Source of the DNA: Blautia luti
GTDB taxonomy: Bacteria; Bacillota; Clostridia; Lachnospirales; Lachnospiraceae
Length of the DNA stretch: 64,000 bases
Direction of reading: 5' to 3'
NCBI RefSeq assembly: GCF_033096465.1
Contig: NZ_AP028156.1
Location: 3,428,501 to 3,492,500 of the forward strand
Every line of letters begins with the position of its first letter. The first letter of the stretch is position 1. The notes beneath the pieces are model-generated. The model had not been told where the DNA came from and ran no database searches. It worked only from the letters and a program-made list of their open reading frames with translations. Below are positions 16,333-24,403 of the stretch, one piece after another. Made by a program: the position numbers and the translations under genes.

Positions 16333-16702
16333 AAAGTGCCTGTTTGCCGTGGTAATTGTGCTTGTAAGTCTTATATGCTTATCGGCCTGCGGTGCGCTCC
16401 GCGATACCGCCGATAAAAATAAGGCGTTAAATGAATCTCTGCCGTATTATGAGCTGAACGCCGCAAACTATGATGAAATTTCATATAACGGCCTGACATA
16501 TACCATAACGGATGAATGTCTTGAAATGTCAGAACTGCAAGAAGAAATCGGGCAGGTATCGAAACGCTTCAAAAATGTGGCGGGGGAAGATTTCAGTTTC
16601 GGCTACGTTTACAGTATTGTGGATGTGGATATAAGCAATGCCGTAGCTGTAAATATCAACAATGAATATCGGAAAGCTGACATTAAAAATAATGATGAGT
16701 AA
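16325..16702 (+). CDS. NisI/SpaI-like immunity lipoprotein
   Basis: A 125-residue lipoprotein: signal peptide residues 1-21 with lipobox LSAC (Cys22), then a small mature domain (ISYNGLTYTITDECL, VAVNINNEYRKAD) resembling NisI/SpaI lantibiotic immunity domains. The start is a GTG at 16325, chosen because GGGAGG precedes it and because only this start gives a signal peptide. Anchored outside the membrane it would intercept the lantibiotic and cooperate with the transporter. Confidence 0.8.
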   Translation: MNKKCLFAVVIVLVSLICLSACGALRDTADKNKALNESLPYYELNAANYDEISYNGLTYTITDECLEMSELQEEIGQVSKRFKNVAGEDFSFGYVYSIVDVDISNAVAVNINNEYRKADIKNNDE

Positions 16703-16740
16703 CCTCGACAATGTGGTATAATGGGGCGGGAGGTGATTTT

Positions 16741-17403
16741 TTGACCCACTTACTTGTAGTTGACGATGAAGTTTCTATCTTGGAATTGATTAAGAACAGT
16801 TTGGGGAAAGATGGATATTTGATAACAGTCTGTCAAAATGCGGATGATGTAGACATCAAAAAGCTGCATTTCTATGACCTCATTCTTTTGGATGTGATGA
16901 TGCCTGGCACAGACGGGTTTGAGTTTTGCAAACAGATCAGGAATATGGTAGACTGCCCGATTCTCTTTCTGACCGCAAAGACATTAGAGGAAGATATATT
17001 GTTTGGATTGGGCATCGGTGCGGATGATTATATTACGAAACCTTTTCGTATTCAGGAGCTTCGCGCCCGTGTCGCGGCACATTTACGCAGAGAAAAAAGG
17101 GAGCATCACAGCACACTTTCATTTGAGCCTGATATAAGATTTGACCTTTCCGCAAAGGTACTGTATGTTTCAGAACAGCCGGTTCCCCTTACCAAAAGCG
17201 AGTATTCAATCTGTGAATACCTTGCGAAAAACCGGGGACAGGTTTTTACAAAAGAACAAATCTATGAAGCCGTTTTCGGGTTTGATGGAATAGGCGATAA
17301 CTCTACGATCTCAACGCATATAAAAAATATTCGTGCGAAATTGGAGCATTTCAAAATAAGTCCGATCAGCACCGTATGGGGGATAGGATATAAATGGGAG
17401 TGA
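16741..17403 (+). CDS. OmpR-family response regulator (LanR type)
   Basis: A 220-residue regulator: receiver domain with acidic pair DDE (residues 8-10), phospho-acceptor Asp51 in LLDVMMPG, Thr in FLTAK and Lys in YITKPF. A winged-helix output domain follows (VPLTKSEYSICEYLAKNRGQ, TISTHIKNIRAKL). The start is taken as the TTG at 16741 with GGGAGGTG upstream; a TATAAT at 16717-16722 lies just before but lacks a clear -35. It probably activates the transporter operon on sensing lantibiotic. Confidence 0.9.
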   Translation: MTHLLVVDDEVSILELIKNSLGKDGYLITVCQNADDVDIKKLHFYDLILLDVMMPGTDGFEFCKQIRNMVDCPILFLTAKTLEEDILFGLGIGADDYITKPFRIQELRARVAAHLRREKREHHSTLSFEPDIRFDLSAKVLYVSEQPVPLTKSEYSICEYLAKNRGQVFTKEQIYEAVFGFDGIGDNSTISTHIKNIRAKLEHFKISPISTVWGIGYKWE

Positions 17404-18758
17404 AAAAGAAACCTACATTGAAAATATTGTTTCGCCAGTTTGCTATCTCCCTCATTGTCATGTTGGTAGCGGCAATTATTGTCCCTGTTGGTTTGGAGGG
17501 ACTTGCTGTAAATGCTGGATTAGCTACAAGAGCAAATCTAAGTGAATTGCAGGTAAAAGAGATCATTCCAACGCTGACGATTGCCCCGGATATTACAAAG
17601 GTTGTGATTCCACAGGGATGCGGCTACTTAATTCTGGACAAGAACTTTAATGAGCTTTACAGCAATATGGACGATGATGAAAAAGAAATTGCCCTGCTGT
17701 ACGCAAAGGGAGAATATATTGAATATGCTACGGGGAGGCAGTTTGCACTTGTTGTCCGGGAAAACGAATTTTGCGTTTTAAGGTATTATATTGGTTCTCA
17801 ATTTACAGTGTCATGGCTACCGGAATATTTTCCATCTCCTGACACGCTTGCGTTTATCCTGATGGCTGTAAATTCGCTGCTGGTCATTATCATACTGACC
17901 GCCAGATTTGCTAAGAACCTGCGTACACAACTGACCCCGCTTTTTGAAGCAACTGCGGAGGTTTCAAAGCAAAACCTTGATTTTGAAGTAGGACACGCCA
18001 AAATCAAAGAGTTTGAAGATGTCCTTGCATCTTTTTCAGATATGAAAGATAATCTGAAAATTTCGTTAGAACGGCAATGGAAAACCGAACAGACACAGAA
18101 AGAGCAAATCGCCGCGCTTGCCCATGATTTGAAAACGCCTCTGACGGTTATTCAAGGAAATGCTGATTTACTCACAGAAACAAATCTTGATGATGAGCAA
18201 CGATTATACGCTGGTTACGTCGTGGAAAGCTCCGGCCAGATGCAGTCATATATTCAAACCCTGATTGATATATCACGGGCGGCGGTTGGTTATCAGCTCC
18301 ATATTGAAAGTATAGACTTGCCAGCGTTCATGCAGCACTTGTTCGGTTATATGGAATCACTATGCCGGACAAAAGAAATCCGGCTGCAAATGAATACTGT
18401 TTCACTCCCTCAAATGCTGAAATTTGATAGGGTGCTGATAGAACGTGCTATTATGAATGTTATCAGTAATGGGCTGGACTACTCCCCGCAAGGCGGAACG
18501 CTTTATGTGGATGTTCAGAGTAACAACGGTTTCGTGGAAATTTCAATCACAGACGAGGGAACGGGGTTTTCTAAAGAGGCATTATGCCACGCACAGGAAC
18601 GGTTCTATATGGGCGATCAAAGCCGCAATTCAAAGTTACACTTTGGTATGGGTCTATATATTACAAATTCGATTATGGAACAACATAATGGTCAGCTTAT
18701 TTTAGAAAATTCAAAAGAAACCGGCGGCGCAAAGGTTACTATGAAACTTCCTTGCTGA
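17394..18758 (+). CDS. Sensor histidine kinase (LanK type)
   Basis: A 454-residue membrane kinase. One hydrophobic helix near residues 14-35, an extracellular domain of about 110 residues, a second helix near 155-175, a HAMP-like linker, the H-box ALAHDLKTPL, an N-box in IMNVISNGLDYS, then DEGTGFS and GMGLYI. It overlaps the regulator gene by 10 bp. The short extracellular domain is typical of peptide-antibiotic sensors such as NisK/SpaK-like or CprK-like kinases. Confidence 0.92.
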   Translation: MGVKKKPTLKILFRQFAISLIVMLVAAIIVPVGLEGLAVNAGLATRANLSELQVKEIIPTLTIAPDITKVVIPQGCGYLILDKNFNELYSNMDDDEKEIALLYAKGEYIEYATGRQFALVVRENEFCVLRYYIGSQFTVSWLPEYFPSPDTLAFILMAVNSLLVIIILTARFAKNLRTQLTPLFEATAEVSKQNLDFEVGHAKIKEFEDVLASFSDMKDNLKISLERQWKTEQTQKEQIAALAHDLKTPLTVIQGNADLLTETNLDDEQRLYAGYVVESSGQMQSYIQTLIDISRAAVGYQLHIESIDLPAFMQHLFGYMESLCRTKEIRLQMNTVSLPQMLKFDRVLIERAIMNVISNGLDYSPQGGTLYVDVQSNNGFVEISITDEGTGFSKEALCHAQERFYMGDQSRNSKLHFGMGLYITNSIMEQHNGQLILENSKETGGAKVTMKLPC

Positions 18759-18772
18759 TTTTCCGATAGTGT

Positions 18773-18802
18773 AATGGACGTCTTTTATGTCCGTCCATTT
18801 TT
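18773..18802 (+). terminator. Rho-independent terminator of the lantibiotic operon
   Basis: AATGGACG (18773-18780) pairs with CGTCCATT (18792-18799) and is followed by T residues; it lies 14 bp after the kinase stop. Confidence 0.75.
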
Positions 18803-18858
18803 CAAATCTTTATGGAATCTTCAAAAATTCCTCTTATCATGTATCTAAAGAAAAAACA

Positions 18859-18900
18859 TCTGCCCAGCGGCAGAAAAGAAAAAAAACGCTGCTGGGCAGA
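18859..18900 (-). terminator. Hairpin, minus-strand terminator-like
   Basis: TCTGCCCAGC (18859-18868) pairs with GCTGGGCAGA (18891-18900). On the minus strand it is followed by TGTTTTTTC. It could stop transcription coming from the TnpB element. Confidence 0.5.
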
Positions 18901-18989
18901 CCCATTTTCACGCTTAATTTATATTCACTGGTGGCGGTTTTGAGAAATCAAGGCCGCTGCTTTCTTTCTGTCATTCCCAGCAGTTAAAG

Positions 18990-19026
18990 GCATGGCGGCC
19001 CACGGGAGGACGCCGCCATGCTGTTT
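18990..19026 (+). terminator. Strong GC hairpin
   Basis: GCATGGCGGC (18990-18999) pairs perfectly with GCCGCCATGC (19012-19021), followed by TGTTTT on the plus strand. No gene lies directly upstream; it looks like a stranded terminator from an older gene order. Confidence 0.5.
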
Positions 19027-19059
19027 TACTATCATTATAATCTAATCCACTTCTACCGC

Positions 19060-19300
19060 GTGACATGCTCCCGCCACTTAAATCTTACAGATTTTGAAGT
19101 GGGAGCTTCCTGCTCGATTGCCCTTCAGGGCAAAGCTAAAACAGGCTATCCCCGCGTGTCCCGCGGTTCTTTTTTTATCCGGTTACGGATCTTTTCTGTG
19201 CTATCATGCACATTTTTTATATATTCTTTTTCCTTCTTCCAGAATATTGACCGCCGCATTCACATCCCGGTCCATCTGGTTTCCGCATTCGCACAGGTAT
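19060..19300 (-). ncRNA. Probable omega RNA overlapping tnpB 3' end
   Basis: By family knowledge the guide RNA of TnpB starts inside the 3' part of the gene and runs through the right end, with the guide just outside. Here the stretch between the tnpB stop and the end hairpin holds paired segments (GCCCTGAAGGGC, GCGGGACACGCGG). The 5' limit is a guess. The guide would begin GCGGTAGAAGTGG on the minus strand. Confidence 0.5.
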
Positions 19301-20310
19301 GTCCGTTCTGATAATGCCAGTTCTTTCTTCTTATGTCCGCATACACTGCATATCTTGCTGGATGCAAAATATCTGTCTACTTTTATCAGATATTTTCCAC
19401 GTTCTTCCAACTTATATCCAAGCATGGAAAGGAACTGACCGTATCCGTTATCCTGTATCCCTTTTCCGAAATGCAGGCCTCCGGCTATTCCCTTCAGGTT
19501 CAGATCCTCCACACATACTGCATCATAGTCTTCTGCAAGGCTGTGGCTGAGCTTATGCTGGAAATCCTTCCTCTGATTCTTTATCTTTTCATGATATAAA
19601 GCAACCTTTTTCTTCTGTTTCTGATAGTTACGGCTGCCCTTTTCACATCTGGAGAGTTTTCTCTGTTCCCGGGCAAGTTTTTTCTCTGCATTCCGGTAAA
19701 ACATGGGATATCCGGCCCTTTCACCGGTGGAAAATACACACATTCCATGCATGGCAAAATCAATCCCCAGAAATTTTTCCGCCTGTCTTTTCTCCGCTGT
19801 TTGGTTTTCACAGTCGAACAGCAGGCTGGCAAAATATTTTCCGGATGGTTCCTTGCTCACAGTCACTGATTTCAGCTTCCATTCCTCCGGGATCATACGG
19901 TGGAGTTTTATTTTTACCGGCTGCATCTTTGGCAGTTTCAGGAACCTGTCCTGCAGACAGATATTCCCATTTACCATATTTGTTGTATAAGATTTCCGCG
20001 AGTGCTTTTTTGATTTATAATGCGGAAAGCCCACTCCCGGTTCCTGGAAAAATTTCCGGAAAGCCCCTTCCAGATTTAACTGTACATTCGCCAGCGCAAG
20101 AGAATCCACCTCTTTCAGCCATGGATATTCTTTTTTATATCCGGCCGGCGTATTTTTCAGCATCTTTTTTTCTTCCTGATAATAACGGATCTTATCCGCA
20201 AGCATCCGGTTATAAAGAAAACGACTGCAGCCGATTGTCTTCTCTATCTGGGTTATCTGTTCTTTATTTGGATAGATTCTTATTTTTACTGCCCGGTTTA
20301 TCTTTCTCAC
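19204..20310 (-). CDS. tnpB: TnpB RNA-guided nuclease (IS605 OrfB)
   Basis: A 368-residue TnpB. The RuvC catalytic set looks intact: Asp184 in GIDFAMHG, Glu268 in VEDLNL and the DRDVNAA motif near residue 347. The zinc ribbon has CSVCGHKK (Cys321, Cys324) and LCECGN (Cys340, Cys342). The N-terminal RIYPNKEQ and NRMLADKIRYYQEE motifs are typical. TnpB is an omega-RNA-guided DNA endonuclease, ancestor of Cas12, that helps the element persist after excision. No partner tnpA is present. Confidence 0.95.
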   Translation of the reverse strand: MRKINRAVKIRIYPNKEQITQIEKTIGCSRFLYNRMLADKIRYYQEEKKMLKNTPAGYKKEYPWLKEVDSLALANVQLNLEGAFRKFFQEPGVGFPHYKSKKHSRKSYTTNMVNGNICLQDRFLKLPKMQPVKIKLHRMIPEEWKLKSVTVSKEPSGKYFASLLFDCENQTAEKRQAEKFLGIDFAMHGMCVFSTGERAGYPMFYRNAEKKLAREQRKLSRCEKGSRNYQKQKKKVALYHEKIKNQRKDFQHKLSHSLAEDYDAVCVEDLNLKGIAGGLHFGKGIQDNGYGQFLSMLGYKLEERGKYLIKVDRYFASSKICSVCGHKKKELALSERTYLCECGNQMDRDVNAAVNILEEGKRIYKKCA

Positions 20311-20330
20311 CCTGACTCTCTATATACTGA

Positions 20331-20744
20331 TGGATTGTTTCAACAGGTGCTATATTTCAAAGATTTCTTTTGTTCTCTCTGACATCTTATCGTCCAGCAT
20401 CTTTCTGCTATATTTCATAACCATGATCAAACAAAAACACTGAATGAGAATTATTATCTAAACTCATTATGTACACTCACTTATTGCTTATTTCGACCGT
20501 CCAAATTCCAAGAGCATATTGTTCTTTTTTCTATTATAATATATTTATTGTATCAGAACAAGTGTTTTTGCGATTTTTTATGAATTTGAGCAGACATGCC
20601 CGAATGTGCAATTCATCCCATCACCTATAGAGGTGAGGGAATTCTTGCTACGGTTGTTAAAAAAAGCCTTGCCCCGCCACGGGAATATTCCGGCTATGAG
20701 TATGAACTATACCATGTAAGAAAACAACAAAACGCTTCAAATCG
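20331..20744. other. Non-coding stretch, element debris
   Basis: AT-rich up to about 20580, then an abrupt rise in GC that fits the edge of an inserted conjugative-element fragment. A 107-codon frame at 20596-20919 crosses a terminator and is not considered a gene. Confidence 0.4.
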
Positions 20745-20780
20745 TCGCCCGGTAGGTTTACGACCTGCCGGGCGATTTTT
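20745..20780 (+). terminator. Strong Rho-independent terminator
   Basis: TCGCCCGGTAGG (20745-20756) pairs with CCTGCCGGGCGA (20764-20775), loop TTTACGA, then TTTTT. It lies 136 bp ahead of the sigma-factor gene and may act as a leader attenuator for it. Confidence 0.8.
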
Positions 20781-20915
20781 GTCGATTTTCACGGATTGTC
20801 ATTTCCGGCAAAAAATCAGATGGAAAAGGAGGCGGTCAGCAGACCAGGGCCAGCATAGGCCCCTGACAACGGACAGGATCATCCTGCTCACTCCCCACGG
20901 AAAGGGGGTGAGAAG

Positions 20916-21341
20916 ATGAAAGTTACCCCTGATGATTACGGGAGGCGCTGCCAGTTTGACCATTTTTGCAAGCTGGTACTGTACCATGAAGCCGTTGACT
21001 ACTTCCGGGAAAGGAAGCGTCAGCGTGGCTGGGAAACATCCTTTGAAACGCTGCCGCTTTCGGAACTGGACACGCTATGCACGATAGATCAGTACCCCAG
21101 CGACAGTTTTATATTTCCGGCCTATGGCTGTGAGCTTCAGATCAGCGACGGGCTGGTGGCCGCTGCCTTTGCCAGCTTGCCCCAGCCGGGACAAAGCATC
21201 TTGATACTGCATTGTGTCCTGGAACTGACGGACGGCGAGATCGGCGCGGTGGTGGGAATGTCCCGCAGCGCCGTCCAGCGGCACAGGACTAAGACGCTGG
21301 AAACCATGAGAACAAGACTGACGGGAGGTATTGCAGAATGA
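20916..21341 (+). CDS. Sigma-70-like regulator of Tn916/Tn1549-type elements
   Basis: A 141-residue sigma-70-like protein: VTPDDYGRRCQFDHFCKLVLY, HEAVDYFRERKRQRGWE, and a region-4 helix-turn-helix LTDGEIGAVVGMSRSAVQRHR. These sigma-like proteins sit near the integrase end of Tn916/Tn1549-like conjugative transposons and regulate transfer or excision. The GGGGGTGAG site precedes the start. The gene is complete but the element around it is not: the next gene is cut after 13 codons. Confidence 0.85.
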   Translation: MKVTPDDYGRRCQFDHFCKLVLYHEAVDYFRERKRQRGWETSFETLPLSELDTLCTIDQYPSDSFIFPAYGCELQISDGLVAAAFASLPQPGQSILILHCVLELTDGEIGAVVGMSRSAVQRHRTKTLETMRTRLTGGIAE

Positions 21342-21379
21342 AGCAGGCCAGATATAAGGAGCCTTTGTCCTCTACATAG
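21338..21379 (+). pseudogene. Truncated helix-turn-helix gene of the conjugative element
   Basis: ATG 21338 overlaps the sigma stop and encodes MKQARYKEPLSST before a TAG. The N-terminus matches the small regulator that normally follows the sigma-like gene in these elements. Sequence beyond about 21372 belongs to the oppositely oriented gene, so this is an insertion or deletion breakpoint. Confidence 0.6.
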
Positions 21380-21532
21380 CGAGCGGGTTGGCACCCGACC
21401 GAGAATCACATAATAGTTCTTGCTTGCCAGATCGGCATTCATTCTTTCCACCACCCGGTAAGCAAACGAAACTGATAATCCAAAGAGTTCTGCAATGTCT
21501 TCCACTGATAAATACATTTTTCTCTTACGCAT
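21380..21532 (-). pseudogene. Small winged-helix protein, 3'-truncated
   Basis: MRKRKMYLSVEDIAELFGL, AYRVVERMNADLASK, VILGRVPTR: the first ~50 residues of a small DNA-binding protein, paralogous to those at 21525-21752 and 31452-31640. The final Y-x-x-x-x-x-Y-G motif is missing because the gene joins the broken conjugative element at about 21380. It overlaps the upstream gene by 8 bp. Confidence 0.65.
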
Positions 21533-21752
21533 GAAACCATTCCTTTCCCTCTTCCTGTGGAATCTCACAAGTATCTTCCACACCGTAAAAACGCTTCACA
21601 AAATACTTTGTCGGAACTTTTCCTCTAAGCGTCAGGTAGCCCTGTTCTTCCAGTTCCTTGTTCAGATTTCCGATGATCTCATAAGCCGATGTCTGTTTTA
21701 CTTCCAGAAGTTCACATATATCGGCTGCCTTTAAAAATAATTTGTTCTGCAT
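21525..21752 (-). CDS. Small excisionase-like winged-helix protein
   Basis: Seventy-five residues: LFLKAADICELLEVKQTSAY, EIIGNLNKELEEQGYL, RGKVPTKYFVKRFYG. The pattern (helix-turn-helix, then G-K-V-P-T-K-Y) is shared with the protein beside the integrase at 31452. These are probably excisionase or accessory regulators of integrative elements (inference). It lies left of the first attachment core, so it may belong to a third, degraded element. Confidence 0.7.
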   Translation of the reverse strand: MQNKLFLKAADICELLEVKQTSAYEIIGNLNKELEEQGYLTLRGKVPTKYFVKRFYGVEDTCEIPQEEGKEWFHA

Positions 21753-22137
21753 AATCAGTACCTCCTGTGTTTTGAATATTTATCTCTTCATATACTCTAT
21801 ACTGGCAGATACAAAATCGGACATCATTTTCCGAAATTTATCAAATTTTCTTGTTTTTTAATTCTCCATCAGTGTGATTACTGTGTCATGGAGTTTAAGC
21901 TCATCGAAAATAAAGAACCTTTCTGTGGTATCTGTTTTCTAAATGCAGGCAACAAAAAAACAGTCTGCCTTAACGAAAATCACTTCAATCAAAACAAACT
22001 GTTCTTCATATTTACTCTAATTTTATTTTATGAGAATAACTGATTTCACGAAATTTGCAGGTGAATCTGGAATATAAACAAGAGAAAAAAATAATTTTTA
22101 AACTCCATTTGCACTCCATTTGGTCTTTTCGACATCC
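21753..22137. other. Non-coding stretch left of the guaA-type attachment site
   Basis: AT-rich, no open frame with a ribosome binding site. It contains a weak plus-strand hairpin (AACAAAAAAACAGTCTGCC region) and two copies of ACTCCATTTG (around 22102 and 22113). No other structure seen. Confidence 0.4.
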
Positions 22138-22191
22138 CGCAAAACCTTTATTTATGGGCTTTTTCGCAATTTAGTCCGCTACTCAAACTCA
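22138..22191. repeat. Attachment site 1 (leftmost core plus hairpin)
   Basis: The core ACTCAAACTCA (22181-22191) is identical to the 3' end of guaA (45783-45793). It is preceded by an imperfect hairpin (22138-22167), as at the other two sites. It marks the left edge of the 6.6-kb unit. Confidence 0.7.
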
Positions 22192-22292
22192 CAAATAAAA
22201 TCTTGTCACTATACTTTTTAGTATTGGCATTATGGTTCTATTTGGTTTTATATGTGTTCAACTGTCCTAAATCCATAGGCTGTACTGAACGG

Positions 22293-22325
22293 TGTTATCA
22301 ATTTGTTATCATAAAAGTGTTATCA
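22293..22325 (+). repeat. Arm-type direct repeats, left end of unit 1
   Basis: TGTTATCA occurs three times (22293-22300, 22304-22311, 22318-22325), same orientation. The same octamer occurs twice at the right end (28749-28756, 28760-28767). Short direct repeats at both ends are typical integrase arm sites. Confidence 0.65.
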
Positions 22326-22326
22326 C

Positions 22327-22887
22327 TTATTCTTCAGGTAATGTTTCATCTTTAATAACTACTTTTTCCACTCTTTCCTGCCTCAATGATTCATTTATAA
22401 GTTTTTGAATAAAATCAATCATACTTTCCGAATTAATTACTACATCCAACATGTTTTCAAGTTCTTTCATAGAATCAATATAATATATGTCATTCCGCTT
22501 TCCACTGTATTCAATTGCTAACATCTCATTTAATACAATTGTTACAGGATAAGATATCGCCCCGTAATCAACAAACATTAATCTATATCTATAATGTTCC
22601 AACCCTTTTACAGTAAGAAAAACTTCATATCTATGATCCTCCTTACTCTGTTCTCCTAAATCTTCTTGTATATCGACTTTAATAGTCTCTGATTTTGTTT
22701 GAATAGAGCTCAAGGTTGCTGCCAATCCCGTCTGTTTAGTATAAGAACGTATTGGGCCACCATATTCTTCAATATTTCCTTTGACGTACCCTTGCGTAGC
22801 ATCATTAATCTGAACTAATGATTTTTTTATAACGTCCTCTGGCGTATATTTATCAACCAAATCAAATGAGAATTTTGTCTTATCCAT
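22327..22887 (-). CDS. Unknown protein paired with an EEP nuclease
   Basis: A 186-residue soluble protein without a recognisable domain: N-terminal FSFDLVDKYTPEDVIKKSLV, a central beta-rich part (HRYEVFLTVKGLEHYRYRLMF, AISYPVTIVLNEMLAIEYS) and a helical acidic/basic tail. It starts 2 bp after the EEP gene stop, so the two are translationally coupled. On a mobile element, next to a toxin-antitoxin pair, a defence or regulatory partner role is plausible but unproven. Confidence 0.75.
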   Translation of the reverse strand: MDKTKFSFDLVDKYTPEDVIKKSLVQINDATQGYVKGNIEEYGGPIRSYTKQTGLAATLSSIQTKSETIKVDIQEDLGEQSKEDHRYEVFLTVKGLEHYRYRLMFVDYGAISYPVTIVLNEMLAIEYSGKRNDIYYIDSMKELENMLDVVINSESMIDFIQKLINESLRQERVEKVVIKDETLPEE

Positions 22888-22889
22888 TT

Positions 22890-23702
22890 TTATCCCCTTT
22901 CACATTTTTGTTCATCCTCAATTTCACACATTATTGGAAAATGATCACTTATTTTTCGATTAGGATGCTTACTATCATCTACTAAGTCAGCATAGCTACA
23001 TGCCGTAATTATCTTTAAACTATCTTTATTAAATATTGGCAATACATCTTGACTTATAATTACCTGATCTAACATATACCACATCGGTGAATGAAGTTTT
23101 GATTGATTCACATAAAATGTTCCCGGCGGATAATCAAAGTCTCCCATAAGATTCCACATTGGGTTGTAAAATTTTCGATATTCAATCTCATTTACTGTTC
23201 TTGTTGGTTTATCAGATATATTTAATGCCGGCAATCCATGAAATCCATTTGCATTTAAGCAGCCTCTTCCATAAGGCATTTCATTAATGTCTCCTATTAC
23301 AATCGTTCGTTGTGTTTGAATGTTATCTTCAATTTTATGTATATCATACATTATTTTCTGAATAATAGCTAAACGTTCATCACTATGATCCCCATATAAA
23401 TCCGTACATAAATGTATACAGCATAATATAAAACTATCGTTTATTATTTGAATCGAATAATATTTTTCCTGTATTCCTGATTTTATATTAACATAGCTAC
23501 TCCAAACATCAATTCTATCGCAGCCTAATGTATTACATTTGATCAAACGCTGATTATTATCCTTGAACATTGCATTAAGTTCATCTATGTTTGCATCATA
23601 CTCTGAAAGTGCAAGAATATCTATTTCATTATCCAAAACAAGACTCGCAATATATGGGTTAATATCTTTATTCTTATGTGTATTCCAAAATAAAATTCTC
23701 AT
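22890..23702 (-). CDS. Endonuclease/exonuclease/phosphatase (EEP) family protein
   Basis: About 270 residues with the DNase I-like fold motifs: LFWNTHKN (Asn), LSEYD (catalytic Glu), CIHL, IGDINEMPYG (Asp/Asn pair) and the terminal SDHFPIMCE (Asp-His). The active site therefore looks complete. Members are Mg-dependent nucleases or phosphodiesterases acting on DNA, RNA or lipids. The start at 23702 is set by GGAAAG. It is the upstream gene of a two-gene unit with the unknown protein. Confidence 0.85.
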   Translation of the reverse strand: MRILFWNTHKNKDINPYIASLVLDNEIDILALSEYDANIDELNAMFKDNNQRLIKCNTLGCDRIDVWSSYVNIKSGIQEKYYSIQIINDSFILCCIHLCTDLYGDHSDERLAIIQKIMYDIHKIEDNIQTQRTIVIGDINEMPYGRGCLNANGFHGLPALNISDKPTRTVNEIEYRKFYNPMWNLMGDFDYPPGTFYVNQSKLHSPMWYMLDQVIISQDVLPIFNKDSLKIITACSYADLVDDSKHPNRKISDHFPIMCEIEDEQKCERG

Positions 23703-23730
23703 TTTTCTTTCCAAATTTTAGCTATTCATT

Positions 23731-24030
23731 TTATTCAAAAATTCTTGTGATATCTTGATAACGATTAACTACACGATAAACCTCTACATATTCTTTACTG
23801 ATCTTGTAGATAATCACATAATCTTCCCATATCACATATTTATAATCTGTCCGAAAGCTGACCCGTTTGGATAAATCTGACCCCATTCCCGGAAACATCT
23901 GAAGATTTTCAAATTTACCATAAATCTCTTTTATCGTCTTTGCAGCATATTCTTCATTATCCTCAGCAATGTAATCCCGAATATTCTTCAAATCCTTTGC
24001 AACAATCGGATTGATCCGCAGTTTTAACAT
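23731..24030 (-). CDS. RelE/ParE superfamily toxin
   Basis: About 99 residues: LKLRINPIVAKDLKNIRDYI, KFENLQMFPGMGSDLSKRV, YKYVIWEDYVIIYKISKEYVEVYRVVNRYQD, the standard ParE/RelE layout. It inhibits either gyrase or translation depending on subgroup. Its start at 24030 overlaps the region after the antitoxin stop; both are in one operon. Confidence 0.92.
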   Translation of the reverse strand: MLKLRINPIVAKDLKNIRDYIAEDNEEYAAKTIKEIYGKFENLQMFPGMGSDLSKRVSFRTDYKYVIWEDYVIIYKISKEYVEVYRVVNRYQDITRIFE

Positions 24031-24031
24031 C

Positions 24032-24280
24032 TTATTCCCCCACAAGAGCTTTCAATTCATCCAGATCCAGCCAGCCTTTTCCGTCTTTCACTGCTTCTTC
24101 GGCTTCCTGCAGCTTCATCAGAAGCTTTTTCTCTGCCCGGTCACGCTCATAATCTTCAATATCCATGACAACGAAACGTCCTCTGCCATTTTTGGTCAGA
24201 TATACTGGTTCTCCTTTATGGCAGTTTTTCAGGACTTCATTATAATTTCTCAAATCAGATACTGGTAAAATATTTGCCAT
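24032..24280 (-). CDS. Phd/YefM family antitoxin
   Basis: Eighty-two residues: ILPVSDLRNYNEVLKNC, GEPVYLTKNGRGRFVVMDIEDYE, then a disordered acidic toxin-binding tail. It neutralises the ParE/RelE-type toxin encoded directly downstream and normally autorepresses the promoter upstream of 24280. Confidence 0.93.
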   Translation of the reverse strand: MANILPVSDLRNYNEVLKNCHKGEPVYLTKNGRGRFVVMDIEDYERDRAEKKLLMKLQEAEEAVKDGKGWLDLDELKALVGE

Positions 24281-24337
24281 ATTCTTTCAGCTCCTTCCTT
24301 TGATTTTAAATTGTTTCTGCTACTTCTATTATACACA

Positions 24338-24375
24338 AAAAGCTGTAAAATTCAACGTGGATTTTTACAGCTTTT
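24338..24375. terminator. Terminator downstream of regulator gene
   Basis: AAAAGCTGTAAAA (24338-24350) pairs with TTTTACAGCTTTT (24363-24375). It ends transcription from the minus-strand gene at 24404 and separates it from the antitoxin promoter. Confidence 0.75.
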
Positions 24376-24403
24376 ATCTATTTCTATATATTTTCATCAC
24401 AAG

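Larger units (their letters stand above)
19060..20330 (-). mobile_element. IS200/IS605-type element with tnpB only
   Basis: The right end is recognisable as the subterminal hairpin at about 19067-19106 (GCTCCC and AAGTGGGAGC with pairing interior) ending GTCAC near 19060 on the minus strand. No tnpA lies nearby, so the element is non-autonomous. The left end upstream of the tnpB start was not located; the outer boundary given is approximate. Confidence 0.65.

Noticed and set aside
19018..19599. Plus-strand ORFs antisense to tnpB and its right end
   Set aside because: Composition dominated by Phe/Ser/Leu as expected for antisense frames; no start signals.
20596..20919. 107-codon plus-strand ORF before the sigma-like gene
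   Set aside because: It runs through a strong terminator hairpin (20745-20780) and loses any protein-like composition afterwards.
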